In this document: piece after piece, positions 19,633-33,310 of the stretch
Layout of the letters: every line of letters begins with the position of its first letter
Numbering within the stretch: the stretch's first letter is position 1
Source of the DNA: Hemileia vastatrix
Taxonomy: Eukaryota > Basidiomycota > Pucciniomycetes > Pucciniales > Zaghouaniaceae
Assembly (NCBI GenBank): GCA_030280995.1
Contig: JASXTE010000014.1
Span: 5,105,156 to 5,169,155 of the forward strand
DNA: 64,000 nt
Reading direction: 5' to 3'
Made by a program: the position numbers and the translations under genes
The notes under the pieces: model-generated
Told to the model about the DNA's origin: nothing
Seen by the model: only the letters and a program-made list of their open reading frames with translations
The model's database searches: none

Positions 19633-22600
19633 ACGGTCAAGCCAAGTAGCCATTTTGAAGTGAAATTTCAGAACTTTCTCTCTTGTTTAAACTTATTATT
19701 GGTTATTGGGAGGATATTCTTTGTAATAGGCTATGTTAAAGTTGAAAATTGAATAAATTCTTTGAGCAACCTCATTAAATTTCACTGTTGCTGAAGTGGG
19801 TTCTTGATCAGGAATATAATAGGCAGATGGAGAATAATGGGATCAAGAAGAATATAGATCAGGTCATCAATGAAAGTTTAGGAATAAAATTAAACATGAG
19901 TGAAAGCTTTAAATACTTACTACAATCAACTGATTCAAGCTTAAGATTCACAACTCAATATGGGGGGTCAACTTTCTAGAAAGTTGGCAATTGTGAACTC
20001 TAATTCATATCTTTTTGAGCCCTCATTGAGGTAGATAGGAAACCACCAAGAAAAAATATTGACATTCTGGTGAACTCAAGATGAGTCCAACTTGAAAATC
20101 TAATGAAGAATAGGTAATAATACTTTGAACAAAACTTGAGATATGAAGAATGAGATTTTTATATAAATTTTAATACAGTGCAGACCACACCCAACTTATT
20201 CTGAAAAATACATATATTTTAAACTACTTAAGCAGTTTCTTAGCAATTTTTCAAAAAAAAACCAAAGTATAGATTTGGCAAGATACCATCTGACATAATT
20301 ATATAAGTTTTGTTGGCCAGAGATACATTAAGAAACTGTAATTTATAATATGTCAATTTTTTCATTAAAGATTATTTTGTGCATTGATATTATTTACTGT
20401 ATTATTTTCAAGAACTCAAAAAATTATATTCTTTTTTTATGACTAGATTGTATTGAATATTATAAATCATTAAAATATCTAAAGAAGGCATAAAAATCTT
20501 AAGGATGATTTTACAAAGACTTTAACTAGACATATAATTTTCAAATTTAACTTACATTCTATATATCACTAGTGAATAAAAAATATTTTCATACTAATAG
20601 GTATTAAAATTCCTTTCCATTCATCTTCAAAGTTCTCAAAATATTAAAATTTAGATGTTTATTTAATTTTAGTAAAGAAGGAAAATAACAGTATATGAAA
20701 CGTGTATTTTTAGGATTCAAGGAGTTTATGTACCCACTATTTGTAACATATTTTATATATTTTATATTTTTTGTATATTTATTTTGTATTACTATCTTCT
20801 TTGATTGTCTTTTTTTACTCCCTCTCAAGAAAACCACACTCTTTTCAATTTGAAATATTCCTTTACCTTGCCTTTCATCTTTCTCCCCACCCTTTGCACT
20901 ACCTTCTTCATCCTTTTCAAGCTCTATCCACATTTGCATCTCCCTCTCCACTCTTCTCCTTTCATTTCTCTTACCTCCCCATTTGTCCTTAATACTATAT
21001 CTTTATATACAGAAATAGGGACTTAGTTTAAAGGGAGAAAAATGGGGTTTTCGAGGATTGTGAAGGTGATTTAAAGGAAAGAAGTGGGGCTATAAGGGTT
21101 GGGAGGCTAGTGTGAGGGGTGACAAAGGGTATATGGGGTAGCGAAAAGGTTGGGAAGGAGTTAGAAGGGAAGATTAAGGGTTTCCAAGACATTTTTAATG
21201 AAGAAGCAGGCTGGGCAGGGTTTGAGAGGGATGAAATGGGGATAACAAAGGGATGGCATACAATGGGGTTGGGAGGGTAGCAAACAGGGTGGGAAGGGAA
21301 GACAAGCATGTGTTGATAGAATTGAAAGAGATGGGGATTGGTGAAAGCTGATTCTGAAAATAGGAGGATTGACTCTGCTCTTTGGAAAAATAACAGAGTC
21401 CACTGCCATAAAATATTATCTGAAAGATGAAATATATAAGGTGAAACAATTGAACCCAAAGTAGTTTTAGATATAAATCAGCATTACGAATATGATACTA
21501 AAGCTGTAAAGTAACTTTATAATGAAAATAATTTTTTAATTATGGTGTATGGATTTGTATAATAGTTCACAAACTCAACATACAGATGTATTGATCATTA
21601 TTTATATACATTGAAGTATAAAGAATGAGAAGTAATATGATATAAAAAATACCCATATATTATTAGTATAATTTTTCTTTCAAAATTTTTTTTGTAATGC
21701 GCTTGATAATTATATTTATGACAAAAAAATAATACATATTTAAAAAATAATTTTGACCAAAAAAATTTGATTAAATGTTAAACCATTCTCATAGGCTTGA
21801 TCAGGTGAGCTTAAATATTTTGGAATGTACATATGAGTGCTTCTGGTGAGGTGAAAAAAATATTATGTATGAATCATGGGCTTCAAATGAAGATTTACCA
21901 CAAGATATATTGATAAAAAAATTTTTTTTTCTTATTTTCTTAATTTATGATTATTAATGTACCATAATAAATAAATTTATTTACTAAAAACTCAGGGGAA
22001 GAAAAAGTATAAAATTTCTTGATATATGTATTATTATTTAATCTGTAAAAGAAACAACTCTCTGAAATCTCTTAATTTCTAAAAATCATTTATTGCAATA
22101 AATACATACAATTTTTTAAAATAAAATATCTTAGCTTTGATAGAACTTAGATTAACTCTCAATGACAACCTATGCATAACTGTGGTTCAAACTTAATTAA
22201 ACTTTGAGAATTTCTTTTAATCTCTTAAAATTTATAAAAAGTAGTTTTTATAATGTAATTTTAAGTATAATTGTTTTCCAAAAATATTTTCTCTACATGA
22301 TATGAGTTTATGGGAATAAATAAAAAAATTAATTTAACAAATTTTTTTTCAAATAGCTGTCATTTTATCTTCAATTATTATAGAATGATTTTTCATTCAA
22401 ATGATAGACTGAAAACAAATTCTACAGCTATGTTAATATTACTATAATTTCTATAAATAGTTTCAAGAGTTCCTATTTATACTCAATATACTTTAGAGAA
22501 AGAAAAAATCTCTCTTAATTAAAAAATTTGTAGGTCATTTTTAATAACACATTCATCTATATAGATCTATATGTTTAAGTTTAAATAAATTCCAATGCAT

Positions 22601-23235
22601 AAAGATAGAAGTTTTTAAAATATAAACATAAAATCTTTTTCAAAAATTTAAATTCAAATCAAAGTCAACTTATGAACTTGTTTTTCTACTTTAATCTTTA
22701 CTGGAAATTTATAATACTCTCAGTTGAAATTAATTTAAGTAAAAAACTAATTATTCATGTATTGAATTTTGATAATTAAAATATTTAAGAGGATTTATAT
22801 AGTTTTTTTTTTAGAAAGTATCAAATAAATTGGCTCATTTGATGTCTAAGATAACTTATTTTTACCCATAGGTTTTATTATCTTATTCCAAATAAGGAAC
22901 TGAAAAACATTTGACCTACATTTCTAAAATGAGGAGAATGTCCAATTTTAGAGCTGTAAATTTATTTATTTCACAAATCAAGAGTGTGATCCTCTAAAAT
23001 TCTAATTAATAAAATTTGAATAAAAAAGCTGTTTTATTTTTACATGTATTTTAAAGTATTTTAATAAATTTTTACTAATAAGAAATTAATTATTATAATG
23101 GTAGAAATTTATATTGTCATTGTTCAAATTATCTATTCTATCTTTCTTACAAAAAAAATTTCATATAGAAGTTTTTCTACAAGTAAAATGATAGAATTAT
23201 GAATAATATAAATTCTACCTCTTTGGTAGAGTATT
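19633..23235. other. AT-rich intergenic stretch, no gene seen
   Basis: Only chance open frames and simple AT runs. Two minus-strand frames at 20604-20951 and 21028-21459 have a low-complexity composition (Lys/Glu- and Ser/Pro/Phe-rich) and no known motif. No structured RNA recognised. Confidence 0.6.
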
Positions 23236-24143
23236 TGTCAGCCAGGCTACTAGAATCATCCAGTAAAATAATTAATTATCTTACTGAGATGAAGCCACAC
23301 CTTCTTTTTAATTCTTATTAATAATTAATTATCTATTATTTACTTATGTATTACTTACAATTAACTAGCTAAGTACAATAAGTAAATTTAGTAATTAATA
23401 AAAATTAATAAATGTACTGTATATTTTTACTCCTTAACACTGTGCTCAATAATAAAGTTGAAAAGGGAATAAAAATATTATTAAAACATTAAAAATCTAA
23501 AAAATTAAAATTTCTTTATTAAGAAATTTAAAATTCAGTTGAAATAAAATTTTAAATCAAATGTTCTATACTCAGTGTGACAATCTAAGGGAACTCAAGA
23601 TTCATATCAAATAAATATGATACCTTTTATCAATGCATCATTTTAGTATATCTTTTTTATATTCACATACTCTCTTTTCACTAAGTTTTTCTCTCACACT
23701 CTCTTATTGGATGTTGTTAAATCCGTGTGTTGTCTCTCACCTTTTGCCTATAAAAGGCCCTCTCCTTTTGTACTTTTTAAACTCATTCTTTTTACTTAAC
23801 ATTTTTATAACATATCTATTAGATACAATACTTATTACTATTTTTTATAAGTTTAGTGTTTACATTGCCATAATTCTAAAATATAAACCATTATAATATT
23901 TTAAAACCCCTACCTCTTATATATTGAGTAAATTAATCAAAATAAATAAAAATACGTACCTTTGCTTCAAAAGTCCAATATTCCACTTAAACACCCCGTT
24001 GGACCTCCAGTTGAACCTTCTAGACCAAAAGACCCATCAACTGTTGGGACCCTTTCCGAATTGTCAATTTTGCATCAATAACTTGAGGCTGGAGACCGAG
24101 GGACCGTTGATATCAAGGTACCTATAGGGACAAGTGGATGACA
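23236..24143 (+). mobile_element. Element 2 (family C) 5' LTR, end approximate
   Basis: It starts TGTCAGCCAGGCTA and matches the 3' LTR at 31097 in order: TGAAGCCACACC, CACTGTGCTCAAT, a TATA box in CCTATAAAAGGCCC (23749-23757), and a shared block with CTTCTAGACCAAAAGAC. The terminus GGATGACA at 24143 is chosen because it inverts TGTCA; it could end about 110 bp earlier. Confidence 0.65.
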
Positions 24144-24599
24144 AAAAGCACAAATGTCATCAGTCACATAACTTATTTTTTTGCTTCAAATGGGAATTGA
24201 ACTGCGCTCCAAAAATTGAGCTTATATATTGACAATAGTCATATATATTTGTGGTAATTATATTGATTACTATTCATGGGTCACTTTTCACTTTTCATAG
24301 TTTATGTATTTCTTTTTACTCAGAACTCTGTAAGTGGCATTAATTTGGTCATTTTTCAGGGGGAGGTGTCTGGTAAATTAGAATTTTTATTTTCCTAGTT
24401 TACAAAGATAGAACTATATTTTACTTAGTCCTAGAAGTGATAAAAAATAAATAAATAATATTATTTTTTTAAATTATTTCAGTTGAATTTTGTCCTGATA
24501 ATTAGAATTTCATATTATTGTTTCAGTTGAAAAATTGTCCTGGAAGTAAATTAATAGTATTATAAATTAATTAAATTAATTATATCAAATTATTTAATT

Positions 24600-24830
24600 T
24601 GACATTAAGTCCAGGTAATTAAAATTATTTCAGTTTACAATAAGTCCTGGTAATTAGAATGATTTCAGTTGACAATAAGTCCTGGTAATTAAAAATATTT
24701 CAGTTGACAATAAGTCCTGGTAATTAAAATTATTTCAGTTGACAATAAGTCCTGGTAATTAAATTATTTTCAGTTGACATTAAGTCCTGGTAATTTAATT
24801 CCTTCAGTTGATTTTAATATTGATAATTAT
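24600..24830 (+). repeat. 35-bp tandem array in the element 2 leader
   Basis: Units starting CAGTTGACAATAAGTCCTGG begin at 24631, 24666, 24701, 24736, 24771 and 24804, a strict 35-bp step until the last. Looser single copies lie at about 24478, 24529, 24876 and 24940. The array lies between the LTR and the gag ATG. 24144-24477 shows nothing else. Confidence 0.9.
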
Positions 24831-25060
24831 CAAAATTTAAATTGTTAATTAAAAATTAATTTTATTACTTCAGTTGATTTCTTTTAATCCTGGTTATAAA
24901 ATTATTTTGAATTAATAAAATTGTGATTATTATTTCAGTTGATTTGTGTCCTGAAAGATTTTATATTTTAAATTTTTTTTCTTATTTTTTTTTAATAAAG
25001 CAAAAATAAAACTAATATATCTTAATATTTCCTTCCCTCAGTTCAGGTTAAAATTATAAT

Positions 25061-27300
25061 ATGACTGATCAAGGTGCTTCTGCTGGCCCTGATGATGAAT
25101 TGGATTTAATTGATTATGATGAAGCTACTTCTGTAAGTTCTCCCTTGACTACAAAATGGATCAAATTAATCAATTATTGGACCAATCAGGATGTGGAAAT
25201 GGAGGAAGTGGAAATACTAGTGTAGACAAATTCTCAGGAAAAAAAGCCTTCCATTAACCCCCCAGAAGGACTTCCAAAAGGCTTCAAAATAAAAAAGATG
25301 CCTTTACCTCAGCAAGTAAAGAATCTCTCCACCCACATAAAGGAACTGAGGACAGAGAGCTTAAGACTTAGAGCAAGAACAAACTCACTAGAAGAAAAGG
25401 TAAGAAAAATAGATGCCTTTCTTCAAGAGAAGAGGAAACCTCCTCCTCCCCCAAAAGCCCTTCCAAAATTGGCCCCCCAGAAACAAGAAAAGGTGGAAGT
25501 CTCAAAGTGGCAGTGGGATTATCTGTCCCAACAACAACAACAGCAATAAGTACCTCATGCAGGTCCTTCAAGAACCGATCAGTTCAGTCCCACACCTCCT
25601 CACCCCTATCAAGGAGGAAGAAAGAGAAAAAACAATCACATTCAATTCTTGCCCAAGCCATGATAAGCCCCACTATTGAATCTCAAGTACCATTTCTTGT
25701 TACTGATTTAGTTCCTTCAGGTAATTGTGGAATAGGAGATGAGACTGTGAGACCAGTAGAGGCTGAGAGCAGTTGAAAAATTGCTCAATATTCTAATTTA
25801 TCTAATTCTTTGGTTTTAATTGCTACTTCAATGATAAATCCTGATATGGCTATTATTGATGAAACACTTGATCCTGAGTTGTATGATAATCTTGAAAGTT
25901 ACTCTGTTTCTTTATTGAGAAACACTCCAGATGTAGCAAAAATTAATGATGAATATTTGAGAGATATTATTACTAAACAAAATCATATAATGAACAACAT
26001 GCAATTGACTCAGAAATATAATAGTTTTTTAACTGAACAGGTTTATCAAGCATTGAGGAGTGAGTTACAGAGAGTTTCTGATGATTTATTTCATTACAAA
26101 GTAACTCATGTAAAGAAAGTTGCTTGATGGAAAAATATCAAGAATGATTTGTCTAAATTAAAAGATACTGTGTCAATTTGTTGCCAGGAGCTAGAGGGAC
26201 ACAAGATGAACTTAGAAATATTGAGTAACCATTATTCATCTTTACAAAATAAGAATCAATTATCTTTTGCAACAATCAATGAGAATTTATCTAGTATTTA
26301 AAGAGTAAAAACTAGGTTAACAACCATTGAGGAGAAATTGAATTCATTGTTATATAATCAAAAGTTTTCTGACATTTCTTTGAAAGAATCTGTTGAGCAG
26401 GATAACCCAATCTTACCTGTTCCTAGCTCATTCAAAGAAAAATTAGTTTCAGCACTGAGTTTCCATCAAAAATTGATGATGTACCTGGATCATCCACAGA
26501 AGGATTAAACAATGAAATTACTGCCCAATTGGAGAATTTACAGCTCCTTCTCACTCAGAAACAAGCTTTTAATAAGGAGACTACTTCAAATCAAAAGAAT
26601 TGGCCAAAACTTGACCAGTATCCAACATTTTATGGTGATTCTTCTTCTAATTGGCAGCAATTCATTTGAAGAATTGATAATCTAAAAAATTCTTACAAAC
26701 TCCCAGATGATGAAATTGTGTCTAAGTTAATTTCTTTGCTTACCAATGTAGCCCTAATGTGGTATGAATCTGTTCTCTTGGATAGGAATGAATACTCATG
26801 GGAAGATTTGAAGACATTGATTAAAGCACAATTTGGTGGCTCCAAGTTTAGGATGGCTCAACAAAGGCAGTATGAGGAGAGCAGATATAGCTCTTCTACT
26901 GATAAAACTACAGAGTTCTTAATGAAACTTGTTAAAATCTTGATGGCAATGGACCCAAATATGGAGTTTGAGTTATGGAAGGACAGGATCCTTTATAAAT
27001 TACCAATGTCTTTGAGAGAATTGATAGTGGCTAATACTGGGTTCTCCAGAGAACCTTCTTCTTTCATTAATACTTGTAATGAGATCCTTCTAAACAACAA
27101 GTATGATGCCAGAGATTTATTCCTAGAAACCCTTAGGAGAAACCCTCCACTTACCAACAGAAACCTCTGGAAAAGGTTGGTCCACCTTCTGCCCCTGTTG
27201 CACCTAAAAAGTATGCAACAAACACTTGCTTCAAGTGCAACAATCCTTGGCAGAAAGGCCATGTTTTTGGAAAGAAGATAAATCATGTTGAACAAACTGA
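25061..27300 (+). pseudogene. Element 2 gag, frameshifted
   Basis: It starts at ATG 25061 with an acidic N-terminus, then a stop near 25223. 25298-25549 is a coiled-coil-like charged stretch with a short Pro run and a Gln run at its end. After a frame change, 25810-26127 continues as a helical region. The conserved Gag core is at 26600-27281 (L-T-N-V-A-L-M-W-Y-E-S and I-K-A-Q-F-G-G), typical of Ty3 capsid. A degenerate zinc knuckle follows in another frame near 27230 (C-F-K-C-N-N-P then K-G-H), lacking the last Cys. At least three frameshifts and several stops disable it. Confidence 0.75.
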
Positions 27301-27990
27301 GGATCATGCTGATGACACAATAGCACTGGATGATAATTCAAGTGGTTGTGCCAGCAATATTTCATATGAATCTCAACAAGAAATCTTTATTCTGGAAGAA
27401 GATATTCATTATTTAAATACTATTGATATTGATATTAATGATTTATCTACAGTTCAGGATGCAGGGATCATAAAGAACATTGAGGATAGCTCAATTTTTA
27501 TTGCCCCTCTCAAGGCACCAGTCTTGATCAATGGAACCAGCATTGAAGTTGTTCTGGATTCTGGAGCTGGAGGAAGTGTAGTATCTGAAAAAGCCCTTGC
27601 TTCAGTGGATTTAGACTATAAATGAAAACTTATGCCTATCATTTCTGAAAATTGGATAGGTTATGGCTCTGTTTTGTCCCCCATTGGTAAATACAAAGCC
27701 ACAGTGTTTTTTAAATATAACCATGGTTTTGTAAGAGCTATTTGTGATTTTGTTGTCATGAAAAATGATAACTTAAGCAGTTGTTTTATTATAGGAAATG
27801 ATATTTTAACCATGTATGGCATAAAATTCGATCCTTCAAACTAATTTTTCACAATGGGGATGAATGGGAAGAGAAGATTTAAGATTTCCTCCCCCAAAAA
27901 ATTATTAAACCCAGAATTGAACACATGTAATTCTGTGGTTCAATATAAAGGAAGAGCTACAAAAGAAATGCATGCCCTTATGTCTGAAAT
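27301..27990 (+). pseudogene. Element 2 protease
   Basis: An acidic linker is followed by V-V-L-D-S-G-A-G-G, the aspartic protease active site (about 27547-27573), then Y-G-S-V-L-S-P-I-G-K-Y and the I-G-N-D-I-L block near 27795. A TGA at 27622 breaks the frame shortly after the active site. The homologous copy in 2b has E-T-G in place of D-S-G. Confidence 0.7.
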
Positions 27991-28048
27991 TGACAATGAT
28001 TCTTTTGGAGAACAACTTTCTGGTGAGGATTAAGATCCCATCATTAAA

Positions 28049-29640
28049 TTGATAAAATCTTTTCCTATGGCCTTTGCTCATGGGTCACATGAGCTAGGAT
28101 TATTTAAAGAAGAAATGAAACTTTCATTATCTTTTCCATTAACTGACATACTACCTAGTTTAAAGAAGAAGCCTTATCCTGCTTCTCCCACAAAGAGAAA
28201 AGATATTGAAGACAATATCTCTACCCTTTTAAAAATGAATATTATTGAAAAGGTATTTGAAACACCTAAATATTGTGTTATCTTACCTGTCCTAATTTCT
28301 TATGAGAAAGATAAATCCAGGTTATGTGGTGATTATAGAGCATTAAATACTTATACTGTTGATGATATCTATCCTTTACCTAGAAAAAGCTCTATACATG
28401 CTACCTTAAAAGTTTCTAAATATATCAGCTGTCTGGATGGTAACAAGGAATTTTACCAGGTACCCTTTGAGAAGAATTCCCCAAATTTTCTGATGATTGC
28501 TACTCATATGGGTATTTATAAGTATGTTAGGATGCCATTTGGCCCTAAAAATTCCCCTTCAGTTTTTCAAAAAGATATGGATAACACATTCCATCAGGAA
28601 ATAATTGAAGGATGGCTGATGGTTTACATTGATGATATCATCATATTCTCTAAAACATTTTAGGACCATCTTAGCCACCTGTGTAAAGTGTTTCATATAA
28701 TGGATGAGATAAATATTACACTTGCCTTGAAAAAATGCAAATTTGGTTTTGATTCCTTAAAAGTGCTTGGTAATGTTGTCTCAGGTTTTCAGATATGTGT
28801 AGAGGAAAACAAAGTGGCAGCCATACAGCAGGTGAAAGCTCCTACCACAGTTAGAGAGCTACAGAGTTTTTCGGGAATGTGTGGAAACTATAGACCTTAT
28901 ATTAAAAATTATCAAGTCATAGCATTACCCCTTACCCAATTTACTAGGAAAGATGTTGCTTTTGTCTGGAACAGTGAAAGACAAAGAGCTTTTGACACTA
29001 TGATACATTGTTTGATGTCAGCACCAATTCTTTCTTTACCTGACTTTAATAAACCATTGTTTTATACACTGATGCCAGTTTATATTGGCCTTGGTGCTGC
29101 TCTCCACCAAAAACAATTTATGAATGATAAATTATCAGAAGTAGTAATTTTTTATATTTCAAGAGCCTTGGGAAATAGTGAAATGAAATATGGTGCCAAT
29201 AAGCTGGAGTGTTTAGCAGTAGTGTGGGCTCTAGAGAAGTTACATTATTACCTGGATTACCAGAAATTTGAGCTTGTCACTGACTGCAGTGCAGTTAAAT
29301 CCCTCTTAAACTTTAAAACACCTAACAGACATATGTTCAGATGGCAGCTAGCTGTTCAAGAATACAGAGGGAGTATGACAATAATTCATAGGGCTGGTAT
29401 TTTTCACTCAAATGTGGATATGTTATCAAAGTTACCTTTTCCAAATGATGACTTAAATCCTGCATATGTTTGTAAAGATGAGATATTTCAAAATCATGGA
29501 ATATATGTGGTTGATATGGAGGAAGATCTATTACAGCTTATTCTGGATTCATATGATAAGGGCACTGACTTGAAAAAATGTACTATATTAAATGATACAA
29601 AGAATGCTTCAATACAAGCATTAACTAAACCCTCTCACCA
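28049..29640 (+). pseudogene. Element 2 reverse transcriptase and RNase H, nearly open
   Basis: Two long frames, 28049-28663 and 28688-29713, are in the same frame (codons starting at 2 mod 3) and separated by a TAG at 28661. The first has the L-C-G-D-Y-R-A-L-N block and catalytic Y-I-D-D (about 28627-28638). The second starts in the thumb (L-K-K-C-K-F-G) and contains RNase H with G-L-G-A-A-L-H-Q, K-L-E-C-L-A-V-V-W-A-L and V-T-D-C-S-A-V. The first RNase H acidic position looks replaced (L-M-P-V-Y where D-A-S is usual). It is the best-preserved polymerase in the window but not intact. Confidence 0.85.
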
Positions 29641-29655
29641 AAGTACCAGAAGGCT

Positions 29656-31060
29656 TTGGATAAAGTTAGATTTTTACTTGATGAAGGCTACCTATATTAT
29701 AGAAGAAAGTTGAGTAATGTTATTTTTATTACTCCTTCTATGAAAGAGATCATCTTGAAAATTTGTCATGATGACATATTGGCTGGAAATTTTGATCTTG
29801 AGAAAACAATGATCAGAATTAAGAACACTGCTTGGTGGGTTAATATGTCTGAAGACACCAAACTTTATGTTGAATCCTGTGATTCTTGCCAAATATCAAA
29901 AAGATTGACTGGTAAAAGAGCTGGATCAATGCAACATATTGAAGCTCCTGATGCACCATGTCAAATAATAAAAATGGATTTTGTAACAGGATTACCCACT
30001 TCTGGGAATGAAAGTTATAACTCTTGCTGGGTTATTGGGGACAGACTCACAAAAATATGTAAATTTATCCCTACTCACGAGGATGGTTCCACTAATGAAT
30101 TAGCCTTCTTGTGGTGGTCTCATATGTTTAATACTGCTAGTTTTCCTAAGGCCATAATCTCTGACAGAGACCCTCAATTTACTTCTGAATTTTGGATGTC
30201 TCTGATGAATGTTTGTGGTTGTGATCTGAAACTTTCTACTGCCCATCACCCCCAAACTGATGGATTAGCTAAAAAAATGATTCAGGCCTTGGAGGACATA
30301 ATAAGAAGCTATTGTGCCTTTGGCCTTGAGTACAAAGACAATGACAGATTTACTCATGATTGGGTAAACTTACTTCCTGGTTTGGAATTTTTCTTATTAT
30401 AGTACTGTTCATTCTGTTACTCAGAAAAAGCCTTTTGAGCTCTGTCTTGGATATGTTCCAAATACTCCTGCCCAAATTCTCAATAATATAATACCTAAAT
30501 TGGATTTACATCCTGTTGTGAAATCATTTTTTTCAAATTCAACAACTTTGCAGAAGTCATTCTCAAAAATGTATTGAAAAATCTTTTGAATATGAGAAGA
30601 TGAGGTGAGACAAATCCCATCAAGAATACACTTTTAAAAAGGGTGATGAAGTAATGATTTCTAAAGTCCACTTCAATTTGCAAGTTAATAACAAATTAAA
30701 AGACCATTTGCAGATCCATTTGTTGTCAGAAGAATGGTTGGTGATTATGCAGTTGTAGCTGTCTTGTATTCTCCATATGACAGAAAACATCCTGTTTTCC
30801 CAATAAATCTTTTGAAACCTTACACATCCAATAGTGATTTATTCCCCAAAAGGAGGGAAAGACCAAAGAAGACCCCTAATGAAATCACTGAGACAGCATA
30901 AATTGATAAAACTATAAGTGAAAAAATAGTTACTGCTGAAAAAGGTACTGATTACTTATTAAGATTCAAGAATAAATCTTCTGAATATGATTCTTGGATA
31001 CCTGAGAAAGAGATATCTAATCTTTCTACTCTACTAAAGAAATATAAAAAGAAAAATCAT
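29656..31060 (+). pseudogene. Element 2 integrase with chromodomain-like tail
   Basis: The HHCC domain ends in C-D-S-C-Q near 29880. The core carries D (K-M-D-F-V-T-G-L-P) and D (I-S-D-R-D-P-Q-F). Where the third catalytic residue is expected, after H-P-Q-T-D-G-L-A, this copy has Lys instead of Glu. The frame breaks at 30402, and fragments continue in other frames to about 31060. The last conserved part, with D-Y-L-L-R-F-K and W-I-P-E-K-E-I, resembles a chromodomain, which in chromoviruses directs integration to marked chromatin. The 2b copy has the same tail and keeps Glu. Confidence 0.8.
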
Positions 31061-31085
31061 AGCATTTTTTTTATTGTTTTTATAA

Positions 31086-31096
31086 GAGTGAGGGAG
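31086..31096 (+). other. Polypurine tract of element 2
   Basis: GAGTGAGGGAG directly precedes the LTR start TGTGAGACAGG. Confidence 0.65.
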
Positions 31097-31920
31097 TGTG
31101 AGACAGGCTGCTAGATTTATTTACTGGGTTGAAGCCACACCTTTTTCTTTCTTATATTATTATTAATTATAATATATTTACTTTAAAATTACTTTTAATA
31201 AATTAACTAGTTACAAAATGTAAATTTAGTAAATATTTAAAAATTAATATTAAATGTCCCTTATGTTTTTTTATTTCTCAACACTGTGCTCAATGACAGT
31301 TTAAAGGAAATAAAAATTAATATTAAAGTAAAAATTTAAAATTAAAATTAAAATTAAATTAAAAATAAATATATTTAAAAAATTCAAATTACTTATTTAA
31401 AAGTGACACTTACTGTAATTTTTAAATAAATCAATTTATTTTAACATATACAGTAAAAACATATTTTAAATACATTCTTTATAGAAAAATCTTAATACTT
31501 GAAATATTTTTTCTAGAATTTTCTTTTCCTTCTCTCATACTCCTGTATATATGATTTTATCTCCGTACTTTCTCTCTTTTTTACCTATATAAGGCCTCCC
31601 TTTTTGGTTGTTTTAGGATCATCCTTTACTTATATCTTTATTTATTACATTTACAAACCAATAAAATATTTATTTCTACTATCTATTGTTTTTAGTATTT
31701 ACTTTCATTATTTTCTAACTCATTAGTTATAATAATAATTCATAAATTTTTACCTTTTAATTTGAATAATTCAAACAAGAATATCTCTCTATGTACCTTG
31801 ACCTTGAAATCTTTTCAAAATCCGCCTACCATTGCTGTTGAGCCTCCATTAAAACCTCCTAGACCAATAGACTATCCCAAAAAAATCATTAATCTGTATT
31901 TTTTCACTTGACTATAATGT
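31097..31920 (+). mobile_element. Element 2 3' LTR, end approximate
   Basis: It shares the order of landmarks with 23236-24143, including TGAAGCCACACC, CACTGTGCTCAAT and a TATATAAGG box at about 31585. The two LTRs differ by many substitutions and indels, so the insertion is old or one LTR was replaced. Confidence 0.6.
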
Positions 31921-33300
31921 TTGAATTTTGTATTGTAAATTAACATGGTAAATACTCTTGTTCTTGAAAAAAGAAGGTATTTCTGCACTACTTTACTCAA
32001 TTTAAAGGACAAAAAGAAAAAATTGAAATATTTCATGCTTCTATTTAAAATATTTTCTTAACTTTAAATTAATAATAATTCAATTATTCTAATATTAGCA
32101 TTTTATATGAGTATCAGAATAAATATATAATTTTTCTCATTTCAAACTATACTCTCATATAGTGATTCTTCTATAAATATAATCATGCATTGATACATAA
32201 AAATCCACTTTAATACATAATATAGAGTCTGTGAAAAATAGTAGAATTTGATATTTAAATTCAAAAACTCTCATAGTACATAATGGAAATCTGTTTAGTT
32301 AGTGATGTGTATTCCAAGGTGAAAAATATTGATATCTTCAATTATTGAATTCAAGAAAAATAAAGCATTCAGCTTAAATTTCTAAAGAATATTTGGTGAT
32401 TTATATTAATTTTCTTATTGATATTTTTCATTCCTTTTAATTAAATGATTTTAAGAGTATAATTTCACTGAGTAGAAGTTAATTTTTGTGACTTGAACAA
32501 ATTAATTTAAAGAATGAAAATTGACCTAAATAATATTTATATATTTGATAAAAATTGCTTCAATATTATGAAAAGTATTGGATTTACTAAAAATCTAATG
32601 TAAAATGCTTTTGAATTTGAGCAAATTTTATCCTAAAAAATACAAAAATTAAATTACTTACTGCTTGTATCATTTTCTTGCATTTTTAAATTTTATAAAA
32701 AAAATCAGACTTTAACACTATATGAATTTTTTGTTTGTTTAACATATATAATCTCATTCTTCAATTTTTATTTTTTTGGAGAGAGGAGAAATGAGGGTGC
32801 TTCATCATATACATCTTTTGAAAATAAAATCTTACATCATTTAATTTATTTAATTTTGTGTCTTTTATAAACAACTTTAAAGTATAATATTGGATAGGGA
32901 CTATGGCTTAATTTGTTAGTTATATAATTAATTTATTAAAAAAAATTGATTGCATAAGCTTAAAATTCTGAAAAAAATGAGAATAATTCAGTTTACATGG
33001 TCTCTATAAAAAAATGAAAGATTTGTATTAGTCAAAAATGGATGTTTTCTACATTAAGAATTCATGAAATATTTTTTAAATTTTTTAAAAATATGTAGTA
33101 TATTTCTTAGAATGATTAAATTTTATACTTAAGAAAAAAGAATTTAATTTCATGTATTTTTATCCTTAAATTTTGATTCAAAAAGATCATCTGATTACAT
33201 TTAATCAAAAAGTATTGTTTATTGAGAATATTTCAGTCTTAATTCAGTGTGAGTTAATTCTGAGTTCCATATGACTTCAATTTGAGGACTTTCTAGCAAG
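31921..33300. other. AT-rich stretch, nothing recognised
   Basis: No coding similarity or repeat seen, apart from poly-A/T runs. Confidence 0.6.
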
Positions 33301-33310
33301 TCCCCCTCCC

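Noticed and set aside
21028..21459. Overlapping minus-strand open frames in three phases
   Set aside because: Composition-driven (G-rich plus strand gives Pro/Ser/Phe); no intron signals or family resemblance.
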